Shown piece by piece: positions 42,129 through 50,593 of a stretch of DNA of 64,000 nucleotides. A program made the position numbers and the translations under genes. Position 1 is the first letter of the stretch. Each line of letters starts with the position of its first letter. The notes under the pieces are model-generated. The model saw only the letters and a list, made by a program, of their open reading frames with translations. It had not been told where the DNA came from and did not search any database. Origin of the DNA: HXMU1420-13 sp034669965 (GTDB lineage Bacteria; Bacteroidota; Rhodothermia; Balneolales; Balneolaceae); assembly GCA_034669965.1 (NCBI GenBank), contig JAXMOK010000011.1, positions 32,805 to 96,804 on the forward strand. Direction: 5' to 3'.

Positions 42129-42329
42129 TTAATTTTTTGAACGCGCTACTACAAGGCCTACCAGCATTACAACGCCGGATATAATTACCGGGGTAATATC
42201 GCCGGTGCTCACAGCTACATCTGCTCCAAATGCTTCGAATGATTCAGAGTTTTGAAAATATTGATATCCAAAATAAAGCAAGCCGAGTAATCCACCGCCT
42301 GCAAGTATGCTTCCTATAGTGCGTTTCAT
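42129..42329 (-). CDS. Small two-helix membrane protein, DUF3185-like
   Basis: A 66-residue protein from the ATG at 42329 (KRTIGSILAGGGLLGLLYFG). The longer reading from 42389 adds a polar stretch outside the family, so I reject it. There are two hydrophobic helices separated by an acidic linker (NSESFEAFGADVAVSTGD), and the C-terminus ends VARSKN. The layout resembles DUF3185. It lies 13 nt upstream of the DUF1328 gene and is first in a three-gene operon. Confidence 0.7.
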   Translation of the reverse strand: MKRTIGSILAGGGLLGLLYFGYQYFQNSESFEAFGADVAVSTGDITPVIISGVVMLVGLVVARSKN

Positions 42330-42426
42330 AATTGTTATTTTTGTTATTGTTTCACTATTGGATAGGCCATTCAGAACAAATTGTTCCAAATTTGTTGTTT
42401 AAAGCTAGGTTTTGGCTATCTAGCAG

Positions 42427-43092
42427 TTAATCATTGGTGTGTCGAGTAAGCACTTCACTCATATAATCGAAGAAAGGACGAATGGCTAGAAATGCTTTAA
42501 CAACGTCGAAAATGAAGTCTTCCGATTGGGCTTCTTCATCACTAAACGATTTCATAAAAGTGAAGGACTTGAAACGAATCAGATCGATGTTGGGATGGTC
42601 TTTGGCAAACCCCTTTGGTGCAGTTTTAACTTGTTCGCCCTTTAACTCACCCCATGTAGCTTTAAATTCTGAGTTATTGAGAATTGCTCGAAGTGGATCG
42701 GCATCATGTGCTAATTCATCCCGAATAAGCTTCAAGTCGGCAGGGTTAGGATTCCAAAATCCAACGCCCAAAAATACATTTTCAGGTTCTATGTGAACAT
42801 AATAACCGCCTCGTAACCATTTTGTGGCACGTTTTAAACTTCCCGAAAGCGATGGCTTGTACGGCGATTTATCCTTGCTGAAACGCACATCGCGATAAAT
42901 TCTGAACATCGATTTCTTGCCCGATTCATTCTCGATGTTGTCTACCTTTTTCATCTCGCCGATTAAGGCATCCATAAAATCAGCTACATTTTGGTGAGCT
43001 TGCTGATAGCGTGGCTTGTGCTCATTGAACCAATCGCGGTTGTTGTTCTTTTTTAGATCGGATAAGAATTCAAAGGTGTGCGAGCTTAGCAT
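42427..43092 (-). CDS. DUF2461 (TIGR02453) protein
   Basis: A 221-residue soluble protein. Diagnostic blocks are FLSDLKKNNNRDWFNEHKPR, FRIYRDVRFSKDKSPYKP, GGYYVHIEPENVFLGVGFW and RFKSFTFMKSFSDEEA. The family is widespread and uncharacterised. It lies 19 nt downstream of a lipoprotein gene and ends the YdeI-like/lipoprotein/DUF2461 operon. Confidence 0.92.
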   Translation of the reverse strand: MLSSHTFEFLSDLKKNNNRDWFNEHKPRYQQAHQNVADFMDALIGEMKKVDNIENESGKKSMFRIYRDVRFSKDKSPYKPSLSGSLKRATKWLRGGYYVHIEPENVFLGVGFWNPNPADLKLIRDELAHDADPLRAILNNSEFKATWGELKGEQVKTAPKGFAKDHPNIDLIRFKSFTFMKSFSDEEAQSEDFIFDVVKAFLAIRPFFDYMSEVLTRHTND

Positions 43093-43111
43093 GAGTTCGG
43101 GAATAAGTTAC

Positions 43112-43585
43112 TTAGTAAGATCGAGATGTAGTGTCGGGTTGAGCAATCTGTTTCATTCGAGAAAAAGGGAAATCATTACATCCTGTTCGTGGTATCTCTG
43201 GGTTTACTGTAGCAGAGTTTTCGGCTTCCATGGCTGTTTCGGCGTTAAATACGCTCAAGCAAAATGCCCAATCAAAAGGCGACATGTTTTCGAGTTCAAT
43301 CCAATCGATGCGTGTCCATTTCCCGGGATCATAGCTATTCGCTGAATCGTTCTGAGCAATCAGAAACTGTTGACCGAGATCCCATTTTTTTATGTGATAG
43401 ATATCGTTAGGCAAAAGAATGAACAAAGAATCCGAAACCGAATACTGGATTCCATAATCATCCTCGAAAGTACCCGACATAAATTGAGGGGTTGAAGACT
43501 TAGAACGATTTTCGGTTTTGTTCTGATTGCCGCAATTCAGAGAAAAGCATATCGATAACACAAGAAATAGGGTGCAGGTTCTCAT
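43112..43585 (-). CDS. Uncharacterised lipoprotein (157 aa)
   Basis: A lipoprotein signal peptide ends in SLNC (Cys about 18). The mature part of about 138 residues shows no motif that I recognise. It is acidic and aromatic (TFEDDYGIQYSVSDSLFILL, KWTRIDWIELENMSPFDWAF), which suggests a small globular periplasmic domain. The start overlaps the upstream YdeI-like stop by 4 nt. Confidence 0.8.
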   Translation of the reverse strand: MRTCTLFLVLSICFSLNCGNQNKTENRSKSSTPQFMSGTFEDDYGIQYSVSDSLFILLPNDIYHIKKWDLGQQFLIAQNDSANSYDPGKWTRIDWIELENMSPFDWAFCLSVFNAETAMEAENSATVNPEIPRTGCNDFPFSRMKQIAQPDTTSRSY

Positions 43586-44211
43586 TTGGTTTTCTTTCCT
43601 GCTTTCAGCAATTCGATGGTTTTAAGAATCCGTCGCTCTCGCGTTTCCGGTTTTTTGGCTTGATGAATCCATCCCACATATTCGCGTTTATAGGTGTAAG
43701 CAATTTCATCGAAGAAAGCTTGAGCATCGGGGTTTTCATCTAATAACCGTTGTAAATCTTTGGGCGGAGTAACGGTTTTTGTGGCTCTGTCAACACCCGG
43801 AGGATCTTGCCCGAAAGTGGAAGGTTTTTTACGCTCTTCAACTTTGACCAGTCTCATGCTCGACCAATTGTCATCTACAGAAATCAGCCTAACAGGTTCC
43901 ATTCCGTACTCTTTAATTATGCTCCACGTAGTATCGCGGTTCAAACTGGTAGGAATCGAGCCGGTTTTTTTAGGATAACTCAACCAAAGGAGTCCTTGCG
44001 GTTTTAAGTGTTCATCTGCTTTTGGTAAAAGTTGACCAATTTCTTGTTCGTCTTTTGCGAATAGAATTACAGAATCGAAACTATGGTCATCAAAATTATT
44101 GTATTGAATTCGAATTCCCTCAAACAAGGGATGCATGCCTGGGTTCGAATTCAACAGTAATACCGAATATTCTTCTTTCAGCTGAAATTTTTTTGCCAGC
44201 GTTGTTGCCAT
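43582..44211 (-). CDS. DUF3052-like plus YdeI/OmpD-associated fusion protein
   Basis: A 209-residue soluble protein. The first 120 residues (QLKEEYSVLLLNSNP, DSVILFAKDEQEIGQLLP, LKPQGLLWLSYPKKTGSIPT) resemble DUF3052. The last 80 (PPKDLQRLLDENPDAQAFFD, YTYKREYVGWIHQAKKPETR, ERRILKTIELLKAGKK) are the YdeI/OmpD-associated domain. The two parts are usually separate proteins. Role unknown. It heads the operon with the lipoprotein and DUF2461. Confidence 0.85.
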   Translation of the reverse strand: MATTLAKKFQLKEEYSVLLLNSNPGMHPLFEGIRIQYNNFDDHSFDSVILFAKDEQEIGQLLPKADEHLKPQGLLWLSYPKKTGSIPTSLNRDTTWSIIKEYGMEPVRLISVDDNWSSMRLVKVEERKKPSTFGQDPPGVDRATKTVTPPKDLQRLLDENPDAQAFFDEIAYTYKREYVGWIHQAKKPETRERRILKTIELLKAGKKTK

Positions 44212-44367
44212 AACTCATTCTGTTTGATACCAAGAAGAAAGTGCGAAAAAACAAGCAAACATGTTGATGCTGCTGATTAAAACTTTGCCCAAAAGGATAA
44301 GTGAAGAGATTTGATTTAACAAAATTGAAAGCAGGCCTGTAAAAAATTTAGACGATGAGCCTTTTTT

Positions 44368-44399
44368 TTTGGAAAAGCCTGAATATGCTTTAGATTTTG
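44368..44399 (+). promoter_or_regulatory. Bacteroidota-type sigma-70 promoter of the MFS-oxidoreductase-isomerase operon
   Basis: TTTG at 44368-44371, exactly 19 nt, then TAGATTTTG from 44391. This matches the Bacteroidota primary-sigma consensus TTTG-N19-TAnnTTTG with one shift in the -7 box. The start of transcription would be near 44405, leaving a leader of about 30 nt before the ATG at 44436. Confidence 0.6.
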
Positions 44400-44435
44400 C
44401 GCATCAAGCCAGTATGATCTAACTAATCAATTCCT

Positions 44436-45734
44436 ATGAAAAATATTAATGCTCGACTAAGTCTCATGATGTTCCTTCAATTCTTCATCTGGGGTGCTTT
44501 TTTTGTAACCATGGGGGCATATTTACTCGAAGTGTTTAAAGGTGAAGAAGGCTTAAATTCCATTATTGGCTCGGCCTATGCTACCCATAATTGGGCAGGG
44601 TTATTGGCTCCGGTTTTTGTAGGATTAATCGCCGATCGTTTTTTTAATGCCGAAAAGGTGAATGCAATTTCACATTTATTAGGAGCGGGATTATTATGGT
44701 ATGCGTCAACCATAACCGAACCGGGCTTATTTATATGGATCATGTTGGCGTACTTTATGTTGTACATGCCAACTCTAGCATTGGTAAACGCCATTGCCTT
44801 TGCAAATATCAGCGACCCGGATACCGAGTTTCCTAAAATCAGGGTATGGGGCACCATCGGCTGGATTCTGGCAGGATTTATCGTTGCACAAACAGTTCTG
44901 GGTTTTTTCGAGATTCCATTGTTAGGATGGATTACCGGTGTAGAAAGCAATATCCAATCCACCGATATCCCGCTAAAAGTAAGTGCGGTAATTTCGGTAC
45001 TGTATGGTTTGTATAGTTTCACTTTGCCAGAAACGCTACCCTCAGCCAAGGGCGAAAAATTTGATTTGAAACAAGCATTGGGGCTTGATGCCGTTAAACT
45101 TTTAACGGATAAAAACTTCGCTGTTTTCTCTTTTTGCTGCTTTGCGATAAGTATTCCTCTCGCATTTTATTATGCACGAACAAACGACTTTATAGCGGCT
45201 GTAGCTTTTGGCGCTCAGTCGCCTTCATTTATGGCCATTGGGCAGATGAGTGAAGTTCTGTTTATGCTGGCGATTCCGTTTTTCTTGGCTCGATTAGGAG
45301 TGAAATGGATGTTACTAGTAGGGATGCTGGCTTGGACTGCCCGATATTTTCTATTTGGATTCTTCCCTAGTTCAACTGCACTAGTGATTTTAGGAATCGC
45401 TTTACACGGTGTGTGCTACGATTTCTTTTTTGTAACCGGTCAACTATATGTGGATAAGAAAGCCCCCAAACATTTGCGAGCGAGTGCGCAAGGCTTTTTT
45501 AACTTACTTACCTACGGTGCCGGTATGTTAATTGGAAACTATGTGCTGGGTTGGTGGGGCGATAACATTGCCTTAGATGGCTCTACAAGTGAGGGTTGGT
45601 TATCAGGTGCACAATCGTTTTGGGTGATGCCTGGCATAGTTGCTCTGGGAGTAGCGGCATTGTTTTTCCTCACTTTTTGGGATAAAGAAGCAGACAATAA
45701 AATCGAAAAGGAAACAGATTTAAACCCAACATAG
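44436..45734 (+). CDS. MFS transporter, nucleoside:H+ symporter (NupG/XapB) type
   Basis: A 432-residue transporter with twelve hydrophobic helices. The start SLMMFLQFFIWGAFFVTMGA and the LLAPVFVGLIADRFFNAEKV loop are typical of the nucleoside-permease family used in Bacteroidota for nucleosides and also for sugars. It is first in an operon with an oxidoreductase (gap 4 nt) and a sugar isomerase. That context suggests uptake of a sugar or cyclitol and not necessarily a nucleoside. The promoter is visible upstream. Confidence 0.9.
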   Translation: MKNINARLSLMMFLQFFIWGAFFVTMGAYLLEVFKGEEGLNSIIGSAYATHNWAGLLAPVFVGLIADRFFNAEKVNAISHLLGAGLLWYASTITEPGLFIWIMLAYFMLYMPTLALVNAIAFANISDPDTEFPKIRVWGTIGWILAGFIVAQTVLGFFEIPLLGWITGVESNIQSTDIPLKVSAVISVLYGLYSFTLPETLPSAKGEKFDLKQALGLDAVKLLTDKNFAVFSFCCFAISIPLAFYYARTNDFIAAVAFGAQSPSFMAIGQMSEVLFMLAIPFFLARLGVKWMLLVGMLAWTARYFLFGFFPSSTALVILGIALHGVCYDFFFVTGQLYVDKKAPKHLRASAQGFFNLLTYGAGMLIGNYVLGWWGDNIALDGSTSEGWLSGAQSFWVMPGIVALGVAALFFLTFWDKEADNKIEKETDLNPT

Positions 45735-45738
45735 ATTT

Positions 45739-46905
45739 ATGAGTTTAGCGAAACGAAAACTACGTATGGGAATGATTGGTGGTGGTGTTGGCGCTTTTAT
45801 TGGCGCAGTTCATCGCTTGGCTGCAAATCTGGATGGACAGATTGAATTAGTTTGTGGGGCCTTTAGCAGCAATCCCGAAAAATCGAAACAAACCGGCGAA
45901 GAGCTTTTTTTGGATGATGACCGTGTTTACGGTTCGTTCAAAGAAATGATTGAAACTGAAGCAACGTTGCCGGATGATAAGCGCATGGATTTTGTCTCGA
46001 TTGTAACCCCAAACCATGTGCATGCCGCGCCGGCTTTAATGGCACTTGATTATGGATTCCCGGTGATCATTGATAAACCACTTTGCTTTAATATGGACGA
46101 AGCCGTGGCTATCCAAAGCAAAGTAAAAGAAACAGGATTACCGTTGGCACTCACGCATACCTACACCGGGTACCCAATGGTGAAAGAAGCACGCCAGTTA
46201 GTAATAAGTGGCAAGTTTGGCGCTATCCGGAAAGTGATGATGGAATATCCCCAAGGTTGGCTGTCTGAGAAATTGGAAGACACCGATCAAAAACAAGCAG
46301 CCTGGAGAACCGACCCAAGTAAATCTGGCAAGAGCGGGGCCTATGGCGATATCGGCACACATGCAGCAAATATGGGTGAGTACGTTTCAGGCTTACAAAT
46401 CACAAAAGTGCTGTCGATGGTAAAAAAGATAGTGCCCGGCCGATTGTTGGATGATGACGCCAGTGCATTTATGGAATTTGAAGGTGGCGTTTCGGGTGTG
46501 TTAACGGTTTCGCAGGTTTCAGCAGGCGAGGAAAATGCGATCAGAGTTCGGGTGTATGGTGAAAAAGGCGGACTCGAATGGACGCAGCGGGATCCAAATA
46601 CCTTGATTGTAAAATGGAACGACAATCCCGACGAAGTATACCGCACGGGAACTGGATATGTAAGCGAAGCTGCGCAAGCAAATTCAAGAACACCGGCAGG
46701 TCATCCTGAAGGTTATCTGGAAGCGTTCGCAAACATATATCGAAATTTTGCGATGCACCTGAGAGCAATTGATGCCGGCGAGGATCACAATATGAATGTA
46801 TACGATTATCCCGAAGTTGACGACGGTGTACATGGGATGAGTTTAGTTGATGCTGTGATAGAGTCCACCGAAAAAGGAAATATTTGGGTAAACGTAAAGC
46901 AGTAA
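45739..46905 (+). CDS. Gfo/Idh/MocA family oxidoreductase
   Basis: A 388-residue NAD(P)-dependent sugar dehydrogenase-like enzyme. The Rossmann motif is GMIGGGVGAFIG near the N-terminus, followed by SIVTPNHVHA and the active-site VIIDKPLCFN (EKP-type Lys). The C-terminal half contains GDIGTHAANM, with the catalytic His. These enzymes oxidise hydroxyl groups of sugars or inositols. It lies between the transporter and the TIM-barrel isomerase, whose ATG follows its stop directly. Confidence 0.92.
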   Translation: MSLAKRKLRMGMIGGGVGAFIGAVHRLAANLDGQIELVCGAFSSNPEKSKQTGEELFLDDDRVYGSFKEMIETEATLPDDKRMDFVSIVTPNHVHAAPALMALDYGFPVIIDKPLCFNMDEAVAIQSKVKETGLPLALTHTYTGYPMVKEARQLVISGKFGAIRKVMMEYPQGWLSEKLEDTDQKQAAWRTDPSKSGKSGAYGDIGTHAANMGEYVSGLQITKVLSMVKKIVPGRLLDDDASAFMEFEGGVSGVLTVSQVSAGEENAIRVRVYGEKGGLEWTQRDPNTLIVKWNDNPDEVYRTGTGYVSEAAQANSRTPAGHPEGYLEAFANIYRNFAMHLRAIDAGEDHNMNVYDYPEVDDGVHGMSLVDAVIESTEKGNIWVNVKQ

Positions 46906-47967
46906 ATGATTATGAAAACCATTAAAGGACCGGCAATTTTTTTAGCCCAATTCATCGACGAACAAGCACCATTTAATTCACTGGATGGGTTGTGTAAATG
47001 GGCGGCTGATTTAGGCTACAAAGGTATTCAAATCCCAACGCTTGACTCTTGGCTGATTAATCTTGATTTAGCGGCTGAAAGCCAAACCTATTGCGACGAG
47101 TTGAAAGGTAAAATCAATGAATATGGACTAGAAATCACTGAGTTATCAACGCATTTGCAAGGGCAGCTAGTTGCAGTGCACCCGGCATACGATTTGATGT
47201 TTGATAATTTTGCTCCAGATGCAGTTAAAGGAAATCCAAAAGCGCGAACCGAGTGGGCGGTGGATCAGGTTAAAAAAGCGGCTATCGCCAGCCGGCGTTT
47301 AGGGATCAGCACACATGCAACGTTTTCCGGCTCATTAATCTGGCCGTATTGGCACCCATGGCCGCAACAACCGGATGGGTTAGTTGATCAAGGTTTTGAT
47401 GAATTGGCCAAACGGTGGGTCCCTATTTTAGATGTGTTCGAAGAAAATGGTGTGGATGCTTGCTACGAAATTCACCCCGGCGAAGACTTACACGATGGAG
47501 TTACTTTTGAACGGTTTTTAGAGGCTACGAATCACCATAACCGAGCGAAAATTTTATACGATCCTAGCCATTTTGTGCTACAACAACTGGATTATCTCAC
47601 TTATATCGATCATTACCATGAGTTTATCAAAGCGTTTCATGTAAAGGATTCGGAGTTTAAGCCAAATGGCAAAAAAGGGGCCTTTGGTGGGTACGGAACC
47701 TGGAAAGATCGTGCTGGTCGTTATCGTTCGCCCGGAGACGGTCAAATCGACTTTAAAACAATCTTCACGAAATTAACCGAATATGGCTGCGATGTTTGGG
47801 CTGTAATGGAATGGGAGTGTTGTATCAAAAGTCCGGAGCAAGGTGCTCGGGAAGGTGCCGGCTTTATTCAATCGCACATCATCGAGGCCACCGAAAAAGT
47901 ATTTGATGACTTTGCCGGCGGTGATATTGATGAAGCCACCAATCGCAAAATTATGGGACTTGATTAG
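46906..47967 (+). CDS. Sugar phosphate isomerase/epimerase (xylose isomerase-like TIM barrel)
   Basis: A 353-residue AP_endonuc_2-type TIM barrel. Metal and substrate ligands are likely in ACYEIHPGEDLHDG (Glu/His), KILYDPSHFVLQQ (Asp/His), FHVKDSEFKP (His/Lys/Asp) and WAVMEWECC (Glu). It acts with the adjacent oxidoreductase, as in inositol or rare-sugar catabolism, where oxidation is followed by isomerisation or dehydration. The ATG at 46906 abuts the previous stop, and an ATG two codons later is possible. Its stop overlaps that of the convergent lipoprotein gene by 4 bp (TTAG). Confidence 0.9.
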   Translation: MIMKTIKGPAIFLAQFIDEQAPFNSLDGLCKWAADLGYKGIQIPTLDSWLINLDLAAESQTYCDELKGKINEYGLEITELSTHLQGQLVAVHPAYDLMFDNFAPDAVKGNPKARTEWAVDQVKKAAIASRRLGISTHATFSGSLIWPYWHPWPQQPDGLVDQGFDELAKRWVPILDVFEENGVDACYEIHPGEDLHDGVTFERFLEATNHHNRAKILYDPSHFVLQQLDYLTYIDHYHEFIKAFHVKDSEFKPNGKKGAFGGYGTWKDRAGRYRSPGDGQIDFKTIFTKLTEYGCDVWAVMEWECCIKSPEQGAREGAGFIQSHIIEATEKVFDDFAGGDIDEATNRKIMGLD

Positions 47968-48593
47968 TCACTTACTACAGGTGTTTGTGGGTCAGGCCAC
48001 AACTGAACTTCATTTCCGAATGGATCTTCGATAGTTACTTTGGACGCTAATTGAATAAAGCGAGGAATTGTGAAGGTATATTCGCTTGCAAAGTAGGCAT
48101 CGCATTCTTGATCTGGTGTGGTTTTAAATAACCATACTTTCAAATCATTAGAAAAATTAGCAGGATGTTCTAATTGAAAAGCGTGTCCATCATCGCACCC
48201 GGAATAGTTAATAGTTAACGTAAGTTCATTGTTATCAACCATCGGTTCCGGTTCTTCTATCGAAATAGAATATTCGTACCCGTAAACGTTATAACGAGCT
48301 TCATCAATAATTAGAAATGTTTTTAGTTGTGTAATCCAAAGTGGCTCATTATCAACCGGTACTTTTACAATATATCCGTTACCTAATGGGCGATCGATTT
48401 CAAACTCATGCTCCTTGGCAGTTTTTTCGAGGTCTTCGTAAGTGGCACCTTGTTCTAAAAGAACAAATACTTCACCTTTAATATATTCTAAAGCGATCTC
48501 CCTACCCTGATCGTTTGTGGTAAAACATGCTTGCGTTGAAACAAGAACAACAGCGAGCAGAATTAATCTGGAAATGTTTTTTATATATGGCAT
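47964..48593 (-). CDS. Uncharacterised lipoprotein (about 209 aa)
   Basis: From the ATG at 48593 the protein begins PYIKNISRLILLAVVLVSTQ and then ACF, a lipoprotein signal with Cys at about residue 23. The ATG at 48623 would place ten charged residues before it, so I reject that start. The mature part has an N-terminal alpha/beta piece (EVFVLLEQGATYEDLEKTAK) and a C-terminal beta domain with Cys residues in SGCDDGHAF and DQECDAYF that could pair. No family recognised. Confidence 0.8.
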   Translation of the reverse strand: MPYIKNISRLILLAVVLVSTQACFTTNDQGREIALEYIKGEVFVLLEQGATYEDLEKTAKEHEFEIDRPLGNGYIVKVPVDNEPLWITQLKTFLIIDEARYNVYGYEYSISIEEPEPMVDNNELTLTINYSGCDDGHAFQLEHPANFSNDLKVWLFKTTPDQECDAYFASEYTFTIPRFIQLASKVTIEDPFGNEVQLWPDPQTPVVSD

Positions 48594-48649
48594 AATAGTT
48601 TTTTCTCTCTGTAGAAACGCCAATTTTGTAAATATAGTGCCTTATCAAT

Positions 48650-50047
48650 TTAAGAAAATGGACCACATACCAAAGCTTTTTTTACTCCAGGCGCTAAATG
48701 TTCAATTCCACGAATCAACTGGTCATCGCCAAGTAGAATTTCTGCAATCTGACCACTGTATTTGATGGCGGTTTCGCGCATAAAACCCATCATCGGCCAA
48801 CCCCATAATGCCGAGAACAAAATGCCGTTTTCTTCAAAGAAAGGATTTGTGAGATAGGTGCATTCTATTACGTTTTCAACCGCACTTCTATTGGTTGCCG
48901 AACCCCCAATCAAATCAATAACAACGGAACCTTTTTCAAGCAATTGTTTTGTATGATTTTTAGTGATCAGAAAGTTCTTTCCACGTAAATGTTTAGGTTG
49001 CTCAGCACCGTTAATAATGAGGTCTGCATCTTGTATATAAGCATCGATACGATCGGCTGCGGTTTGAATTTTACCTAACACTCGAATTTCTTTAACGCCG
49101 GCATCGTAGCATTCGTGAACTGCGCCCATCCCAACATTGCCATAGCCCAAAACGGTTACTATTGCGTCAGATGGTTGCTTAGCTTTATTACTTTTCGTTT
49201 TTAGTAATTCTAACCCATAACGTGCCCCGGCGCGTCCAGTTTCGTGTAAAGCCTCAATTTTTCTTTTCCCAAATTCTGGTGCCGGATTAACATGACGGTA
49301 ATACTTTAAAGCTTCCTTGCCATGTTGCTGAACAAAATCATTTACATCGTAATAGCGAACAGAATGTTCTTCTAACGTTTCTATAAGTGATGGTGCATCG
49401 CTGATTGTTGAAGAATCGAATACAACACGGATCTGTTCATTTAGCTTTCCTAAATCTTCGATACTTCCATCTACATGATGTAGCACCAGACTAAATGGAT
49501 TGTGGTTCATCAAACGTCGAATCACGCCTGCCATTTTGGTGTTGTAACCGATTACATGAAATTGATCTCGATCGATACCCGCTATTCGAAGATCCATTTC
49601 AACACAGTTATCAGCGGCCATTAGACCCAAAACCAGCTCTTTCGGTTGTTTTTCCGGCGATTGCACCACGTTTTCCATGGCAATTACATTGATTTTATGA
49701 TCTTCAAGTAATTTTGCGCGCTCTGGAAAAGAGTGAAAATGAGCCATGCAAAATAGTGTGCTATTGGCTTTCATATTAGGGATGCTTTCCATAGCCGGAC
49801 CTTTGAATTTGATTATAAGATCCTTATTGCGGTATAAATCATCATGTGTAACTATTGTAGCACCAACTTGTAAGTATTCTTCGTTTGAGAAACCAACACC
49901 TTCACCTGCACCATCTTCTACATCTACCGTGCATCCTGCTTCAATCAGTTTTTTGACGTCAGAGGGAGTTAATGCCACTCTTTTTTCAAGTGCCCCTGGG
50001 TTTTCAGGTGATTCTACTTCTTTAGCTAAACCGATTAATTTGTACAT
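48650..50047 (-). CDS. Alanine dehydrogenase / PNT-family enzyme, extended form
   Basis: A 465-residue protein. The N-terminal AlaDh_PNT domain begins EKRVALTPSDVKKLIEAGCT, with the substrate Lys/Arg region and a His in FCMAHFHSFPER. The Rossmann domain is at about 295-320 (VTVLGYGNVGMGAVHECYDA). Classical alanine dehydrogenases have about 370 residues. Here roughly 100 more lie between the N-domain and the Rossmann fold (LVLHHVDGSIEDLGKLNEQI and onward). It could be an alanine dehydrogenase, a saccharopine/lysine-type dehydrogenase or a related enzyme. Transcribed away from cspA. Confidence 0.82.
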   Translation of the reverse strand: MYKLIGLAKEVESPENPGALEKRVALTPSDVKKLIEAGCTVDVEDGAGEGVGFSNEEYLQVGATIVTHDDLYRNKDLIIKFKGPAMESIPNMKANSTLFCMAHFHSFPERAKLLEDHKINVIAMENVVQSPEKQPKELVLGLMAADNCVEMDLRIAGIDRDQFHVIGYNTKMAGVIRRLMNHNPFSLVLHHVDGSIEDLGKLNEQIRVVFDSSTISDAPSLIETLEEHSVRYYDVNDFVQQHGKEALKYYRHVNPAPEFGKRKIEALHETGRAGARYGLELLKTKSNKAKQPSDAIVTVLGYGNVGMGAVHECYDAGVKEIRVLGKIQTAADRIDAYIQDADLIINGAEQPKHLRGKNFLITKNHTKQLLEKGSVVIDLIGGSATNRSAVENVIECTYLTNPFFEENGILFSALWGWPMMGFMRETAIKYSGQIAEILLGDDQLIRGIEHLAPGVKKALVCGPFS

Positions 50048-50324
50048 GGTATGTTTTGCTTTTTGCTTGTTGATCGCATAAAATGAGAAATTACAAATGC
50101 AAAAGCATTTAAAGTATTATAGGGTTCATTTGGAATTGAAAAATATAAAGGGGATATTAAAAACAACAAGTTAAAGGTCAGGACTCGGTCTTTTAGTACA
50201 GTATTTGATTCCCTTCTCTAGTTTGTAAATTAAAATATCCGCACAGCCGATTTAGAATGTAATTCACGAGCTCATATTTTGTGAACAACTGTACCTGTGC
50301 AAACAAGTAATACACGATTTAATA

Positions 50325-50534
50325 ATGGAATACGGTAAAGTAAAATGGTTTAATGATGAAAAAGGATTCGGATTTATAACCAGAAACGAAGGTGGAAATG
50401 ATGTATTTGTTCACCGGAATAATGTAGAAAATTTAGCTCACCACGAATCGCTTAAAGACGGCGATGAAGTTGAGTTCGCAGTTATTGAAACCCCTAAAGG
50501 GTTGAATGCATCTGAAGTATACGTTCTAGAATGA
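50325..50534 (+). CDS. Cold-shock protein, CspA family
   Basis: A 69-residue single cold-shock domain with RNP1 KGFGFI and RNP2 DVFVHR. It binds single-stranded RNA or DNA and acts as an RNA chaperone. Up to 277 nt of noncoding DNA precede the ATG, which leaves room for the long leader common to csp genes, although the divergent gene needs part of it. A perfect terminator follows 20 nt after the stop, so the gene is monocistronic. Confidence 0.95.
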   Translation: MEYGKVKWFNDEKGFGFITRNEGGNDVFVHRNNVENLAHHESLKDGDEVEFAVIETPKGLNASEVYVLE

Positions 50535-50553
50535 GCGTAAGTTCTTACATGAT

Positions 50554-50587
50554 AAAGCCGTTACTCGATGAGTAACGGCTTTTTTTA
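50554..50587 (+). terminator. Rho-independent terminator after the cold-shock gene
   Basis: A perfect 13-bp stem AAAGCCGTTACTC/GAGTAACGGCTTT with a 3-nt loop and a T-run. Because the stem starts with AAA, it could also stop transcription coming from the minus strand. Confidence 0.95.
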
Positions 50588-50593
50588 TTCCGA

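Noticed and set aside
48517..48765. Plus-strand frame crossing the lipoprotein start and the AlaDH-like gene end
   Set aside because: It is antisense to both genes and has no signal, motif or ribosome-binding site.
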